A DNA stretch of 34,903 nt from Bdellovibrionales bacterium CG10_big_fil_rev_8_21_14_0_10_45_34 (GCA_002778785.1 PEZS01000013.1:167315-202217); one strand, 5' to 3'; shown: positions 1 through 7,718, counted from the first letter of the stretch. The notes: generated from the sequence alone by a model not told the origin. Numbers and translations: made by a program.

Positions 1-527
1 TTACCCTCAGTTATCCAAATAGGCAAACTTTTATCTGTCCAAATGCTGCGTGTTATTAAGTGTTTGTGATACCGCTACCTTTTTAAAAACGACCGCTGGC
101 AACACTAAAAAAGGGCTAACTCATGAAACTCACCTAACTCACCTAACTCAACTTTCTCATATCTCGGCATGTCGCAATTGAAATATAGAACAAGTAGGAC
201 AACTTATTCCCGAGAGTTTTTTGGTGCAATCACCAAGCGATTTGACCCAACTTAATTGCCAAGCGACTTGACCCTACTTAGTTACCAAGCGATTTGACCC
301 TCTTTAATGGATCTTAAAGGCTGAGAATATATGCAACTTATGGGAGGAGCTGGCAAAAGCGATACGGGCAGCATGGACACAGTAAGAGCTGCGAGCTCCT
401 ATTGGGACAATTTACCTGCTGCTCATACCTTTTAATCGGAGTTTAACAAAAACAGTAATTTTCACGCCGTAAATTAAACTATCAATTCTTTTGCGACCCA
501 GAGCCCTGACTTAGAATATCGCCTAGC
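1..527. other. Non-coding left end, repeat-rich
   Basis: No convincing gene is visible in these 527 bases; all frames are broken by frequent stops. The stretch holds a short tandem repeat built on ctcacctaac near 136-158 and a three-copy 26-bp repeat at 233-310, listed separately. A short frame near 340-380 could be the tail of a decayed gene, but it has no start and no recognisable family. Overall the stretch looks like an eroded insertion site. Confidence 0.5.
233..310. repeat. Three 26-bp tandem repeats, IS21-end-like
   Basis: The core ccaagcgatttgaccc (second copy ccaagcgacttgaccc) starts at 233, 259 and 285, giving an exact 26-bp period. Copies agree at 20 to 22 of 26 positions. Multiple spaced terminal repeats containing gggtcaa-type cores are a known property of IS21-family ends. 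No istA or istB coding remnant is recognisable nearby, so assignment to a decayed IS21 end is inference. Confidence 0.5.
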
Positions 528-539
528 ATGGAGGTATCA

Positions 540-1106
540 ATGCTTGTTCTAATCAGATTCTTTGGCGCCTTTTCAAATCTAATAGGGTATCGAAATTGCT
601 TTACATTCCTAATTGCAGGCTCAGTGCTTGTTGCACCCTCTTTGTCACTGAGTGAAGAAAACCAATCTCTAAAATACATCGGCTTTTCGTCAAACCCTAA
701 GATAGGCTTTTCCTTCGGGACCTCACATTTTACGCTCGAGTCAGAATATTTCGTCGAAAATCAACCCAGCTATCATAGGTCGGGTTTTGATTTCTCTGTC
801 AGAACTGCTGGCTTTGTGGGTCAGTTGAACTACTATTTTGAGAAAGCCTTCGAGGGCTTCTTTGCAGGCATTCACTCGGGAAGCGTTGAGGTTACCGAAC
901 GTGATGGATTTGGAACATCTGCTGACCCCTCATTTACCGGATTCACAAGGAGCCCCAGCGAGTCTCTTATAGGGGCGCAGGTTGGGTATATGTTTATCTG
1001 GCAGAATGGAATCGCACTAGGCGTCTCTGTTCGTGGTACGTATTACGGGCAAGAAATTTATAGCCTCATTTACGCTCCGATTGTAAGTCTCGGAGTTGTT
1101 TTTTAA
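540..1106 (+). CDS. Small secreted, outer-membrane-like protein
   Basis: No family is recognised. The ATG at 540 is preferred over the in-frame ATG at 528 because a full Shine-Dalgarno ggaggt lies at 530-535, five bases upstream. This gives 188 residues. A hydrophobic N-terminal stretch (about residues 20-36) ending in a Ser/Leu-rich segment resembles a signal peptide. The rest alternates short polar and aromatic strands rich in Gly, Phe, Tyr and Ser, and the chain ends in Val-Val-Phe, like the terminal strand of many outer-membrane barrels. It stands alone between a repeat-rich region and the convergent LolC/E-like gene. An eight-strand barrel is a plausible but unproven reading. Confidence 0.6.
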   Translation: MLVLIRFFGAFSNLIGYRNCFTFLIAGSVLVAPSLSLSEENQSLKYIGFSSNPKIGFSFGTSHFTLESEYFVENQPSYHRSGFDFSVRTAGFVGQLNYYFEKAFEGFFAGIHSGSVEVTERDGFGTSADPSFTGFTRSPSESLIGAQVGYMFIWQNGIALGVSVRGTYYGQEIYSLIYAPIVSLGVVF

Positions 1107-1113
1107 CTAGGCA

Positions 1114-1172
1114 GCAGAACACCTCTTAAGCAGAACACCTCTTAAGCAGAACACCTCTTAAGCAGAACACCT
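1114..1172. repeat. 16-bp tandem repeat, 3.7 copies
   Basis: The unit gcagaacacctcttaa occurs at 1114-1129, 1130-1145 and 1146-1161 without a mismatch, followed by a partial copy at 1162-1172. It begins eight bases after the stop codon of the secreted protein gene. Perfect identity suggests recent slippage expansion. Confidence 0.9.
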
Positions 1173-1213
1173 GCAATAAAAATCTCTTCAACAGAGAACC
1201 TCTTCGCTCGAAT

Positions 1214-2542
1214 TTACTTGCGAAGAGCGAGAGCGGGATGCACTCGCGAGGCCGCAAGTGAAGGAACAAGTGAGCCAAGATAGGCGACGGTAACTCCTAG
1301 TAGGACCACTATGGCTACGTGAATCCACTCGACATGAATGGGAATTCTCGTGTCATAATAAAAATCTGGAAGACGGATGATCGGATATTTATCCAAGATA
1401 TAACAAATTAACAGCCCCAATATTACGCCTATACCAATACCCAGTCCACTCAAGGCACATCCCATTTTCACAAACACATTCCGAACAGAACGCTCCGTAA
1501 ACCCAAGCGTTCTCAGTGCGGCAATCTCATGCCTTTTCTGAGCCACCAATAGATTCATGACCATCACCATAGCCAAGGAAGCAATAACGAAAGCAATTGA
1601 TAAAAACAAACCAATCAGAAATTTTTCCATTTTTAGGCTGTAAAAAAGTGCGCTGTTACGCTCCTGCCAGGTTTCAACATCGAACCCTTTGTCCTTAAGT
1701 AACCGCGCTATTGACTGAGTGTCGTCCAAGTTTTTAAGTCTCACCTGCCAACCTATCCACTTTGAGCTTGATGGATAAAGATTCACTGTGTCGATGGGCA
1801 CAAACATATAGTTGCTATCGATTTCGGCAACGTTTGTTTGCAGAACTTTAGAAACATCTACTTGCTCAAGGGGCAGCGATTCTCCCGGAGGTAAAAGCAA
1901 CTGCTCTGGTGGCACCAGGGTCAAGGTATCCTGCTCAAAAATCCCCAAGCTACGGGCCAGCTCAAAACCGACTAATGCTCCTCGAATTTCAGAACTTTTC
2001 GCCGCATCTTTGTAAAACCGAGATTCACTAGGCGACAGCCCTCCAGAAATACTGTCACCGATTAACTCACTAGACTCTTCCTCTAGAGATAGCCCACTCC
2101 CTGATCCCCAATCTTTCGCCTTACCACTACTGAGGCCACCCGAAATCTGCTCCTCAAACTCCACTTTCCGATCGGCATCAACAACCCGCTTCAAACCATC
2201 TTGCGTCAAAGCGACAATAACCGCGCCCCCAAAAAGTCCATCAATAGATTTTACGACGGAGTCTTGATAGGTAGCTCTTTCGACGGCATCAATACGGGGA
2301 TCACTTTTAAGATCAAGAATTTCTACAGCGCGATTAAAGTCAGCGTCTCGCACATGAAGATGAGGCTCCAATCGCAACAAACGATTTCGAATGGAATCAC
2401 CAAATCCATTCATGACGCTCAAAACAACGACAAGTGCCATCGAGGAAAGGCCAACACCCAAGATACTTAGCCATGCGATCACACGAACCACAGAACTCGT
2501 TCGCTTTGAAAGCAAAAAGGCTTTAAAGAACTTCCACCACAT
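1214..2542 (-). CDS. LolC/LolE-type lipoprotein-releasing ABC permease
   Basis: This is an inner-membrane permease of the LolC/LolE (FtsX-like) family, which with the ATPase LolD extracts lipoproteins from the inner membrane. At 442 residues it has the family length. The N-terminus shows the typical membrane segment ending in VVLSVMNGFGDSIRNRL (about residues 20-54). A large periplasmic domain follows, then three membrane segments near 310-335, 360-385 and 410-435; the segment after ALRTLG is characteristic of FtsX domains. An atypical Ser/Gly/Glu-rich stretch lies at about residues 133-180. It is the last gene of the seven-gene minus-strand unit, 10 bp after the unknown 163-aa gene. No LolD is present in the window. 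LolC and LolE cannot be told apart here. An 8-bp inverted repeat (1200-1207 and 1220-1227) spans its stop codon and may act in termination. Confidence 0.88.
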   Translation of the reverse strand: MWWKFFKAFLLSKRTSSVVRVIAWLSILGVGLSSMALVVVLSVMNGFGDSIRNRLLRLEPHLHVRDADFNRAVEILDLKSDPRIDAVERATYQDSVVKSIDGLFGGAVIVALTQDGLKRVVDADRKVEFEEQISGGLSSGKAKDWGSGSGLSLEEESSELIGDSISGGLSPSESRFYKDAAKSSEIRGALVGFELARSLGIFEQDTLTLVPPEQLLLPPGESLPLEQVDVSKVLQTNVAEIDSNYMFVPIDTVNLYPSSSKWIGWQVRLKNLDDTQSIARLLKDKGFDVETWQERNSALFYSLKMEKFLIGLFLSIAFVIASLAMVMVMNLLVAQKRHEIAALRTLGFTERSVRNVFVKMGCALSGLGIGIGVILGLLICYILDKYPIIRLPDFYYDTRIPIHVEWIHVAIVVLLGVTVAYLGSLVPSLAASRVHPALALRK

Positions 2543-2552
2543 CGAAAGGATC

Positions 2553-3044
2553 TTACACGGCTTTTTTGTTTTGATCCAAAAGTTCTAGAATTTGTTGCTG
2601 CTGAGCAGAAGGTACAAGCTCACAGCCACTCACGAACTCCCACAGCACAGAGACCGTTGCAGTTTGCGGGCTTGGGTCAATCTGAATTGATTCACTTATG
2701 GCAACGCCGCCCATATAGAGAGGGTTTGGAGGGTTATCTGTAGCGTCGAAGCTTCCTGTAGCGGCGCTGGGCTCTCTCACTTCGACTTCTAGAATCACCC
2801 CAGTCGTTAATCCATCTCGATAATTCCATTCAGCGATTTGGCCCAAGAAGTCGACCTGAAATTTTAGCATTCGGCCATCGACGGATATCCATAGAAAGAT
2901 ATTCGCATCATAAGGGCTGTGCCACCACAGTGAGCGCATATTTTCACCATCTATTTGAATGACATCATCGACGGCGAGCTGAAGTGCCGAGCGAGCCTTC
3001 GTGATCCAATTGGTGATTCCCATTAAGCTTGGTGTTCGCGCCAA
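2553..3044 (-). CDS. Unknown protein in the Mla-like operon
   Basis: I do not recognise a family for this 163-residue protein. It has no signal peptide or membrane segment and looks like a soluble mixed alpha/beta protein. The N-terminal half contains ENMRSLWWHSPYDANIFLWI and FLGQIAEWNYRDG; the C-terminus is Gln-rich (SAQQQQILELL). The start is TTG, chosen because a purine-rich aggaagg stretch lies at normal distance; ATG eight codons in is an alternative. It lies 14 bp downstream of the MlaD-like gene and 10 bp upstream of the LolC/E-like gene, so it is almost certainly co-transcribed with them. A role in the same lipid or lipoprotein traffic is inference from context only. Confidence 0.7.
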   Translation of the reverse strand: MARTPSLMGITNWITKARSALQLAVDDVIQIDGENMRSLWWHSPYDANIFLWISVDGRMLKFQVDFLGQIAEWNYRDGLTTGVILEVEVREPSAATGSFDATDNPPNPLYMGGVAISESIQIDPSPQTATVSVLWEFVSGCELVPSAQQQQILELLDQNKKAV

Positions 3045-3058
3045 GATAACCCTTCCTC

Positions 3059-4102
3059 TTATTTTGCAAACGGATCAAAAAACTTTTTCTTATTCGCCTT
3101 TTTAGACTCTTTTTGTGTAGCAAGCTCACGCTCGACTTCTTCTTTGTTTAACTCAAGCGTCTTCATTTCTTCTTCTTTTCGCACATCTTCCGAAGCACTT
3201 CGAAGCAAGAAAGATTTTTGCATTGCCTTAAGTACAACGACGGCCTCATCAATGGCCTCAATAGCTCTTCGGCTCGCTTTAGGAAGTTCCGGAGCAACCT
3301 CCGCAAGTGCGGGCAATAATAACGTCATGGATTCGGTTAAAGAACTCATATTGGTTATAAGGCCCGATATCTGGCCGGATATCTGAGGATTTTCTTTAAT
3401 CATCTGCACCATTCCCGGTAAAATCTCATTCATACTTCCTGATGCTATGGAGAAGTTTTCCACCAGATGACCAATATTGTCGCTGCGGTTCACTGAGCGG
3501 CCCAGTTTGTGAACCTCTTTAGACATCAGGTACATATTTTCTACTAGTGGCTCCAACCGGTCAAACACCCCGATAAGAGCGTGAGAGCGCCTTCGATCAG
3601 AGAACGCCTCTAAAAGTATCTTCATGTTATCAACCAGCCCACCGAGAGTTTCTAAATAAGGACCAATTTGCTGACTACTGAACAAATCTACCAGATCCAA
3701 ATGTTTGACTGACAAAAGTCGCTCATTTGGTGTCACATTCTCTTGCTCGCCTACCGACAACTCCAAAACTTTGTCGCCAATGATAAACGGACGGAAAGCT
3801 CTAACTCGGCTATCTTTCTTGATGCGATCCAGGAACTTCTCAGCAACCTCGAAGTGAACAAGAATTTCATTGCTCTTAGTAAATGAAACATCTGTGACAG
3901 AGCCGATCTTTAAGCCCGACATTCTGACTTCTGTGCCGGGGTAGACTCCATCTCCGCTTGTCAGAATTGTTTCGAGCGGAATATCTGACTCCAGCCAGCC
4001 TTTTGTTACCGCAACTGTGATAAAGCTCATAACAACGGCGCCCGCCGCAAGAAGAGTGAAAATACCAGCTACCTTTTCGAACTTCGAAAACTTAACTTGC
4101 AT
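3059..4102 (-). CDS. mlaD: MlaD-type MCE-domain lipid transport protein
   Basis: MCE proteins of the MlaD type form periplasmic rings that carry phospholipids between the inner-membrane ABC complex and the outer membrane. This 347-residue protein has one N-terminal membrane anchor (about residues 12-32). One MCE domain follows (about 38-120), with the typical YPGTEVRMSGLKIGSVTDVS segment. A long helical C-terminal region (about 135-310) ends in a highly charged Lys/Glu tail. It is longer than the compact E. coli MlaD and nearer to MCE proteins with a helical extension. The start overlaps the end of the ATPase gene by 11 bp, so translation is probably coupled. No MlaC or MlaB homologue is seen in the window. 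Confidence 0.88.
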   Translation of the reverse strand: MQVKFSKFEKVAGIFTLLAAGAVVMSFITVAVTKGWLESDIPLETILTSGDGVYPGTEVRMSGLKIGSVTDVSFTKSNEILVHFEVAEKFLDRIKKDSRVRAFRPFIIGDKVLELSVGEQENVTPNERLLSVKHLDLVDLFSSQQIGPYLETLGGLVDNMKILLEAFSDRRRSHALIGVFDRLEPLVENMYLMSKEVHKLGRSVNRSDNIGHLVENFSIASGSMNEILPGMVQMIKENPQISGQISGLITNMSSLTESMTLLLPALAEVAPELPKASRRAIEAIDEAVVVLKAMQKSFLLRSASEDVRKEEEMKTLELNKEEVERELATQKESKKANKKKFFDPFAK

Positions 4103-5015
4103 CTTTTAACACCTTTGAGAGCGTCGCCTGAGACTGCAATGCAATCTGGAACTTTTCTGCTACTATCTCTTTAGGAACATCCTGGGGCTTCGAAGATGCT
4201 ACAAATAGACAGTCCGATTTGAACTGTTGATAAGCGGTTAAAAGTTGAAGCAATTGTTTTACTGAGTCTTTCTCAAGGCCAGCCCAAGGTTCGTCGAGTA
4301 TTACGACTTGAGGCTGCAGGAGCAATGCCCGCAAAATACTCGCCAAATGTATAACTTCGAATGGCAAATAGGCTGGCAGGCGGTTCTGAAATTTCTGAAA
4401 TTCAAACTCGAGGAGAGCATTATCGACTATCTTCTGCCCCAGGTCTTCTTCGATTCGATGGTAACGAAGCGGCAAAAGCAGATTGTCTCTTAATGTACGA
4501 TTGACCAATAAGCCGCCCCTGACAGAAGCAAAGCCTATGTTTAATCTAAGGGGTTGAAACTCTTCAAACGAAAGCGTCTTAGTATCTTTGCCATTGTAGA
4601 GAACATCAAATCGTTCATCCAAGCTTAGACTGGCTAAGGCCCGCAACAAATGACTTTTGCCACTTGCGACACTGCCGGAGTAGATGAGCATACGTCCGCA
4701 GCTTAAAAGCGAAGCACCGAATCTGTGCAGAAACTCCCCGGTTTCTTGAAATGAAGGAGTTTGAGAGGGGGAATTAGAATTAGAATTAGAATTAGAATTA
4801 GAATTAGAATTAGAATTAGAATTAGAATTGGAAACTAAACCAGAAGCAGAACCAGAAACTGATTTCGAGTTAGAATTTGATTCCTTCCCAGAAACATCGG
4901 CGACTCTTAAAGAAAGAGTCTGAATCTCTTCTCGTTCAACGGAAAGCGGCCCATATCCCAGAAAACATTTTTCTTTCGCTTTAAAAGCTAAAACCCCAGA
5001 GCTAGGTTCTGTCAT
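4092..5015 (-). CDS. Degenerate MlaF-type ABC ATPase with Ser-Asn tract
   Basis: The position between MlaE and MlaD and the overall fold mark this as the ATPase of an Mla-type transporter, but it is strongly altered. Walker A (GSVASGKS, residues 114-121) and Walker B (VVILDE, 237-242) are intact. Where MlaF has a Q-loop glutamine this protein reads IGFASVRGG (Ala163). The LSGG(M/Q) signature is replaced by LPFEV near 217-221, and the H-loop histidine by Ser in FVASSKP. The N-terminal region carries ten Ser-Asn repeats (about residues 62-82) encoded by a hexanucleotide microsatellite. These losses suggest impaired or altered ATP hydrolysis. The ATG overlaps the MlaE stop as ATGA. It could instead be a structural, nucleotide-binding-only subunit. 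Confidence 0.8.
   Translation of the reverse strand: MTEPSSGVLAFKAKEKCFLGYGPLSVEREEIQTLSLRVADVSGKESNSNSKSVSGSASGLVSNSNSNSNSNSNSNSNSNSNSPSQTPSFQETGEFLHRFGASLLSCGRMLIYSGSVASGKSHLLRALASLSLDERFDVLYNGKDTKTLSFEEFQPLRLNIGFASVRGGLLVNRTLRDNLLLPLRYHRIEEDLGQKIVDNALLEFEFQKFQNRLPAYLPFEVIHLASILRALLLQPQVVILDEPWAGLEKDSVKQLLQLLTAYQQFKSDCLFVASSKPQDVPKEIVAEKFQIALQSQATLSKVLKDAS
4771..4830. repeat. Hexanucleotide microsatellite (gaatta)9 plus gaattg
   Basis: Nine perfect gaatta units run from 4771 to 4824, followed by one gaattg. Read on the minus strand they encode alternating Ser and Asn inside the MlaF-like ATPase. Six-base units keep the frame, so slippage would change linker length without breaking the gene. 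Confidence 0.95.
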
Positions 5016-5824
5016 CGAAGAACTCCAAACTTTAAAAGGGTTTTAAGATAAAATAAGATCGTTACGATCAAATTAAAGCTGACCACGTAGACGACACTTC
5101 TTACGACCGCCCGAGTGGTTACCTGCGGCACTTCATGAGCGCTTCCTGAAAGTTGCAACCCTTGAAAGCAGGAGACTGAAAAGATAATAAAGCCGCTAAA
5201 GGTGTTCTTTAAGAAAAAGATGATGTAATCATCCATAGAAATGGCATTGACCAGCTGAGAAAGAAAGTACTGCAGAGGTACCTGTGTTTGAAGACGCACG
5301 ATTAGATATCCGCCCATAAGAGCTACTGCACAAAAGTAGGCAGCCAAACAGATGACGGAGATCATTCCACCAACAAGACGCGGAAAAACAATAAAGCTAT
5401 AGGGATGAATGCCCATGCTCTCAAGTGCTTCAATTTCGCGATTCACCTTCATGTTGCCCAGCTCGGAAGCCACAGCTGTTCCTGATCGCGCAATTACAAT
5501 CAAGGCGACGAGTAGTGGCCCGATCTCTCTGACGACAACAGCTATCAAAAAAGGGGCAACCACCGACGCACCGAAAATGCTCGCTTGTGATTGGCTTTGA
5601 GCCATCACAACTGCACCACTCCCTAGAGCGAGTACCGAAATGATGGGTAGCGCCTGAAACCCTGTGAAATAAATTTGTGCAGAAATAACTGAAAAAATAG
5701 TTCGTAGGCCTTGGGTCTGATGAAAAAGAGTTGCCCGAAAGGACACGTAAACCATCAAGTAAAGATTTGCCGTATACTCTAGCATAGAAAGAGATCTTGT
5801 GCCGACGGCGCTCAAAAAGCTCAT
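5012..5824 (-). CDS. mlaE: MlaE-type ABC permease
   Basis: MlaE permeases form the membrane core of lipid-trafficking MCE complexes. The 270-residue protein has five to six hydrophobic segments. It carries the family's conserved central block: VREIGPLLVALIVIARSGTA, followed by ELGNMKVNREIEALESMG (about residues 90-135), which holds the Glu-Gly/Pro and coupling-helix region that contacts the ATPase. The length is normal for the family. It starts 39 bp after the DUF218 gene and its TGA overlaps the ATPase ATG, placing it in the same operon. The ATPase partner next door is degenerate, so this permease may work with an altered energy source or with another ATPase encoded elsewhere. Confidence 0.92.
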   Translation of the reverse strand: MSFLSAVGTRSLSMLEYTANLYLMVYVSFRATLFHQTQGLRTIFSVISAQIYFTGFQALPIISVLALGSGAVVMAQSQSQASIFGASVVAPFLIAVVVREIGPLLVALIVIARSGTAVASELGNMKVNREIEALESMGIHPYSFIVFPRLVGGMISVICLAAYFCAVALMGGYLIVRLQTQVPLQYFLSQLVNAISMDDYIIFFLKNTFSGFIIFSVSCFQGLQLSGSAHEVPQVTTRAVVRSVVYVVSFNLIVTILFYLKTLLKFGVLR

Positions 5825-5863
5825 ATAAGGATTATCGGCAAAACAAGTGTTTATCTTTTCGAC

Positions 5864-6487
5864 TTACGGCACAGGAACAAGACGTTCATCGTAGGCCCAA
5901 AGAGAGTAGAAAAGGGATTTCACAGACTCAATAGCTGACTCTCCAAAAGACGGGGTCGCCCTAGCCCAAACAACTCCTCTTTTATATATGGCAATGCTCT
6001 TAGGGAAAATAGCACGAAAAACTTGATAAGCCCGGTACATATGTAGCTTCGAAGTAACCAGCACTATGTCTCGACACTTCAATGTCTCCACGATTGGCAG
6101 CGCTTGCTGAGCATTGCCATACGTGGTTTCTGAGTGCCTCTCTAGAACAATTCTTTTTTCAGATACCGAAGAGTAAAATGGCCACTGAGGAAATATCTCC
6201 CGCAATTGTGCGTGCGGGTGAACGCCTGAGATAATGACGTAGTCTATCATTCGCTGCGACAAAAGATCGAAACCCTCGCGAACTCTTCCGGACCCGCCTG
6301 TTAAGACAATAGCACAGTCAGCGCGCTGGGGGCGGGTCCAGGACTCAACATCTCCCGCTATGACACGATGGTATTCTATGGAAAACCTGAACCCCACAAA
6401 AATCATTCCCAGTAGAAAGCCAGCGCTTATCCATTTCAGCCAAATAGGGAATGAAACTGATAGTGACGACCACTTAATATCTCTCAT
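5864..6487 (-). CDS. DUF218 (SanA/ElyC/YdcF-like) envelope protein
   Basis: The 207-residue protein belongs to the DUF218 family, whose E. coli members SanA and ElyC affect envelope barrier function and cell-wall precursor metabolism. One membrane segment lies near residues 15-35. The family core follows: DCAIVLTGGSGRVREGFDLL (about 57-76), VIISGVHP, ERHSETTYGNAQQALPIV and IVLVTSKLHMYRAYQVF. The conserved ETTYGNA and TSKLHMYRA segments are those expected at the active or ligand site; the exact reaction is not known for most members. Its start codon overlaps the ridA TGA as ATGA, and mlaE follows after 39 bp, linking it to the lipid-transport operon. Confidence 0.85.
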   Translation of the reverse strand: MRDIKWSSLSVSFPIWLKWISAGFLLGMIFVGFRFSIEYHRVIAGDVESWTRPQRADCAIVLTGGSGRVREGFDLLSQRMIDYVIISGVHPHAQLREIFPQWPFYSSVSEKRIVLERHSETTYGNAQQALPIVETLKCRDIVLVTSKLHMYRAYQVFRAIFPKSIAIYKRGVVWARATPSFGESAIESVKSLFYSLWAYDERLVPVP

Positions 6488-6864
6488 CTAGCTGCTAGAA
6501 CCTCAATTTCAACAGGAACTCCAAGTGGCAAGCCCGCAACCTGCACTGTTGATCTCGCCGGGGGCGCTGCTTTGAAGTAACTGCCGTAAATTTCGTTTAC
6601 GAATTTAAAGTCTGCCATGTCTTTAAGAAAAATCGTTGTTTTGATTACGTTCCCAAAGCCCAGTCCTGCTTCTTTCAATACCGCTTCAACATTCTTCATA
6701 ATCTGAACTGTGTGCTCTGAAACCCCGCCTTCGACTAATGAATTGGTTTCGGGGTTAAGGCCGATCTGTCCCGAACAGTAGAGAATACCGCCACACTCGA
6801 CTGCTTGTGAATAGGGCCCGACGGGTTTGGGTGCATTTGAAGTGGTTACGATTCGTTTTTCCAT
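6484..6864 (-). CDS. ridA: RidA-family enamine/imine deaminase
   Basis: RidA hydrolyses reactive enamine/imine intermediates released by PLP enzymes such as threonine dehydratase, giving the keto acid and ammonia. At 126 residues it matches the family length. Diagnostic motifs are GPYSQAV (16-22), SGQIGLNP (31-38) and ARSTVQVAGLP (103-113). Arg104 and Glu119 sit where E. coli RidA has Arg105 and Glu120. A good Shine-Dalgarno (aaggag) precedes the ATG. It heads the minus-strand unit that continues into DUF218, mlaE and the rest. Placement at the head of a lipid-transport operon is odd and may simply reflect a shared promoter. Confidence 0.95.
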   Translation of the reverse strand: MEKRIVTTSNAPKPVGPYSQAVECGGILYCSGQIGLNPETNSLVEGGVSEHTVQIMKNVEAVLKEAGLGFGNVIKTTIFLKDMADFKFVNEIYGSYFKAAPPARSTVQVAGLPLGVPVEIEVLAAR

Positions 6865-7022
6865 GGAGACTCCTTATAAGTATCGCCCTTCACTATTAAA
6901 TAATAGGGGCTTTGAGTTTGTTTGACGAAACCAATATAACAGGGCAAAACTCATTCTGAGAAGCCCTTGTTTTTAGTTTGAACAAGTCGTCTATCGTATT
7001 GAATTTATTTGGAGAATATTTG

Positions 7023-7580
7023 ATGAACTACATTTTTCACTTCGAACAGACTCCGAACACACGGGCCGTAAAATTCGTGGCGAACAAAGCCTTCACCGAT
7101 CAAACTGCCCAGTTCGAGTCTTCTCAGGACGCCATTTTTTCTCCCCTTGCCAGCAAGATCTTCGGGTTTCCCTGGGCCGAGGCCGTATACATCGCTCCCG
7201 AATTTGTGACGGTCACGAAGCAAGATTGGGTGAGCTGGGAGGTTCTGGCTGAGCCCCTTTGCGAAATGATTAGCGAACATTTGAATTCAGGTTTACCTGC
7301 TCTGAGTGATAAAAAAACGAGTGACGCACTTTCAGAGAACGACAGTGATGATTCCAAAGAAGTTCGGCTCATCAAACATATCTTGAATACTGAGATCCGC
7401 CCTGCAGTCGCGTTCGACGGAGGCGATATTGTTTTTCAAAAATACGAAGACTATGTAGTTTATGTGGCTCTTAAAGGGTCCTGCTCCGGCTGTCAGTCTT
7501 CGGTAATTACTCTTAAAGAGGGCGTCGAAAGTCGACTTCGAAACGCACTACCAGAGATTCAGGGAGTCGTTGCCGTTTAG
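7023..7580 (+). CDS. Nfu/NifU-like Fe-S cluster scaffold
   Basis: Nfu proteins carry Fe-S clusters to target apoproteins. The N-terminal part (about residues 1-88) matches the Nfu_N scaffold domain: FHFEQTPNTRAVKFVANK, then IFGFPWAEAVYIAPEFVTVT. The C-terminal NifU domain (about 118-185) has AVAFDGGDIVFQKYE and the cluster-binding pair Cys154 and Cys157 in GSCSGCQSS. The start at 7023 is chosen because ggag lies at proper spacing and the Nfu_N domain begins there; the frame also extends upstream to a TTG at 6978. A short Ser/Asp-rich linker joins the domains. It is divergent from ridA and stands alone. Confidence 0.93.
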   Translation: MNYIFHFEQTPNTRAVKFVANKAFTDQTAQFESSQDAIFSPLASKIFGFPWAEAVYIAPEFVTVTKQDWVSWEVLAEPLCEMISEHLNSGLPALSDKKTSDALSENDSDDSKEVRLIKHILNTEIRPAVAFDGGDIVFQKYEDYVVYVALKGSCSGCQSSVITLKEGVESRLRNALPEIQGVVAV

Positions 7581-7673
7581 CTACTTCGCCAAATGTTTAC
7601 GCGATTAAGCCTTTTTTGCCTAATTGGCTTTCATGACGGTATTCTAGACTCTCAGCTAGTCAAATTGACTCCG

Positions 7674-7718
7674 GGGCGGCGATTCCTTCAGAATAAAAAG
7701 GAATTCGCTCTTCCGCCC
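7674..7718 (+). other. Strong hairpin upstream of the M1 peptidase gene
   Basis: gggcggcgattcctt (7674-7688) can pair with aaggaattcgc (7698-7708) and ccgccc (7713-7718), with one bulged base and a short internal loop. No T-run follows, so it is unlikely to be a simple terminator. It lies 48 bp before the GTG start of the peptidase gene and could be a leader-RNA structure. Confidence 0.4.

Noticed and set aside
233-310. Possible CRISPR array
   Set aside because: Only three 26-bp units stand directly next to each other without unique spacers, and no cas gene is present.
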